From the NCBI GenBank assembly GCA_041667115.1, contig JBAYFO010000080.1, positions 1 to 12,500 of the forward strand: 12,500 nt of DNA, written 5' to 3'. The stretch is from UBA1563 sp041667115 (lineage in GTDB: Bacteria; Bacteroidota; Ignavibacteria; Ignavibacteriales; Ignavibacteriaceae). A program made the position numbers and the translations under genes. The notes under the pieces were generated by a model, which saw nothing but the letters and a program-made list of their open reading frames with translations, did not search any database and was not told the origin of the DNA. Below, one piece after another: positions 12,495-12,500 of this stretch (positions are counted from its first letter, which is position 1; every line of letters starts with the position of its first letter).

Positions 12495-12500
12495 AGGAAA

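Overview
The window looks like chromosomal DNA of a low-GC member of the Bacteroidota/Chlorobi (FCB) group, most like Ignavibacteria and relatives. The basis is gene content and style (AGCS symporter, ZIP transporter, PrmA, a DUF1003 membrane protein, the small Gre-like family common in Bacteroidota, many short secreted proteins), a TTG-N20-TAnnTTTG promoter before a tRNA gene, and lipoboxes with Phe at -3. The lineage is an inference; no rRNA or other phylogenetic marker is present.

Layout. 1-176: no firm gene, ending in a terminator for the minus-strand tRNA-Ser(CGA). 177-1046: tRNA-Ser(CGA) and a ZIP metal transporter, both minus. 1204-1290: tRNA-Ser(GGA), plus, followed by a terminator that separates it from a minus-strand Na+/alanine (AGCS) symporter (1335-2675). 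2803-3854: a minus-strand two-gene unit of a predicted outer-membrane barrel and a small c-type cytochrome lipoprotein, overlapping by 4 bp. 3980-5595: plus-strand prmA and a DUF1003 protein. 5685-6648: a TetR regulator followed 4 bp later by a GIY-YIG-like protein. 6747-7263: a secreted lipocalin-like gene broken by a one-base frameshift. 7296-8147: secreted TPR protein. 8292-9870: a plus-strand run of a Gre-like factor, a possible micropeptide, a small secreted protein and a small lipoprotein.

9871-12500 is accessory and repeat-rich. It has a 19-unit, exactly 21-bp-periodic minisatellite open on both strands (10167-10565), an unrecognised helical protein with an acidic/proline-rich tail (10713-11414), and a block of REP-like palindromes in an A-B-C-C order with a roughly 175-bp super-period, leading into and flanking a single-domain IS200-like/RAYT HUH transposase (11965-12417).

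A separate pattern runs through the window: four short tandem arrays (three 7-bp, one 8-bp period) each begin within 0-3 bases of a stop codon and fill or nearly fill a gene gap; two of them supply the start codon of the next reading frame. The 21-bp minisatellite, the modular REP/transposase block and the stop-codon-abutting 7/8-mer arrays are the most unusual content.
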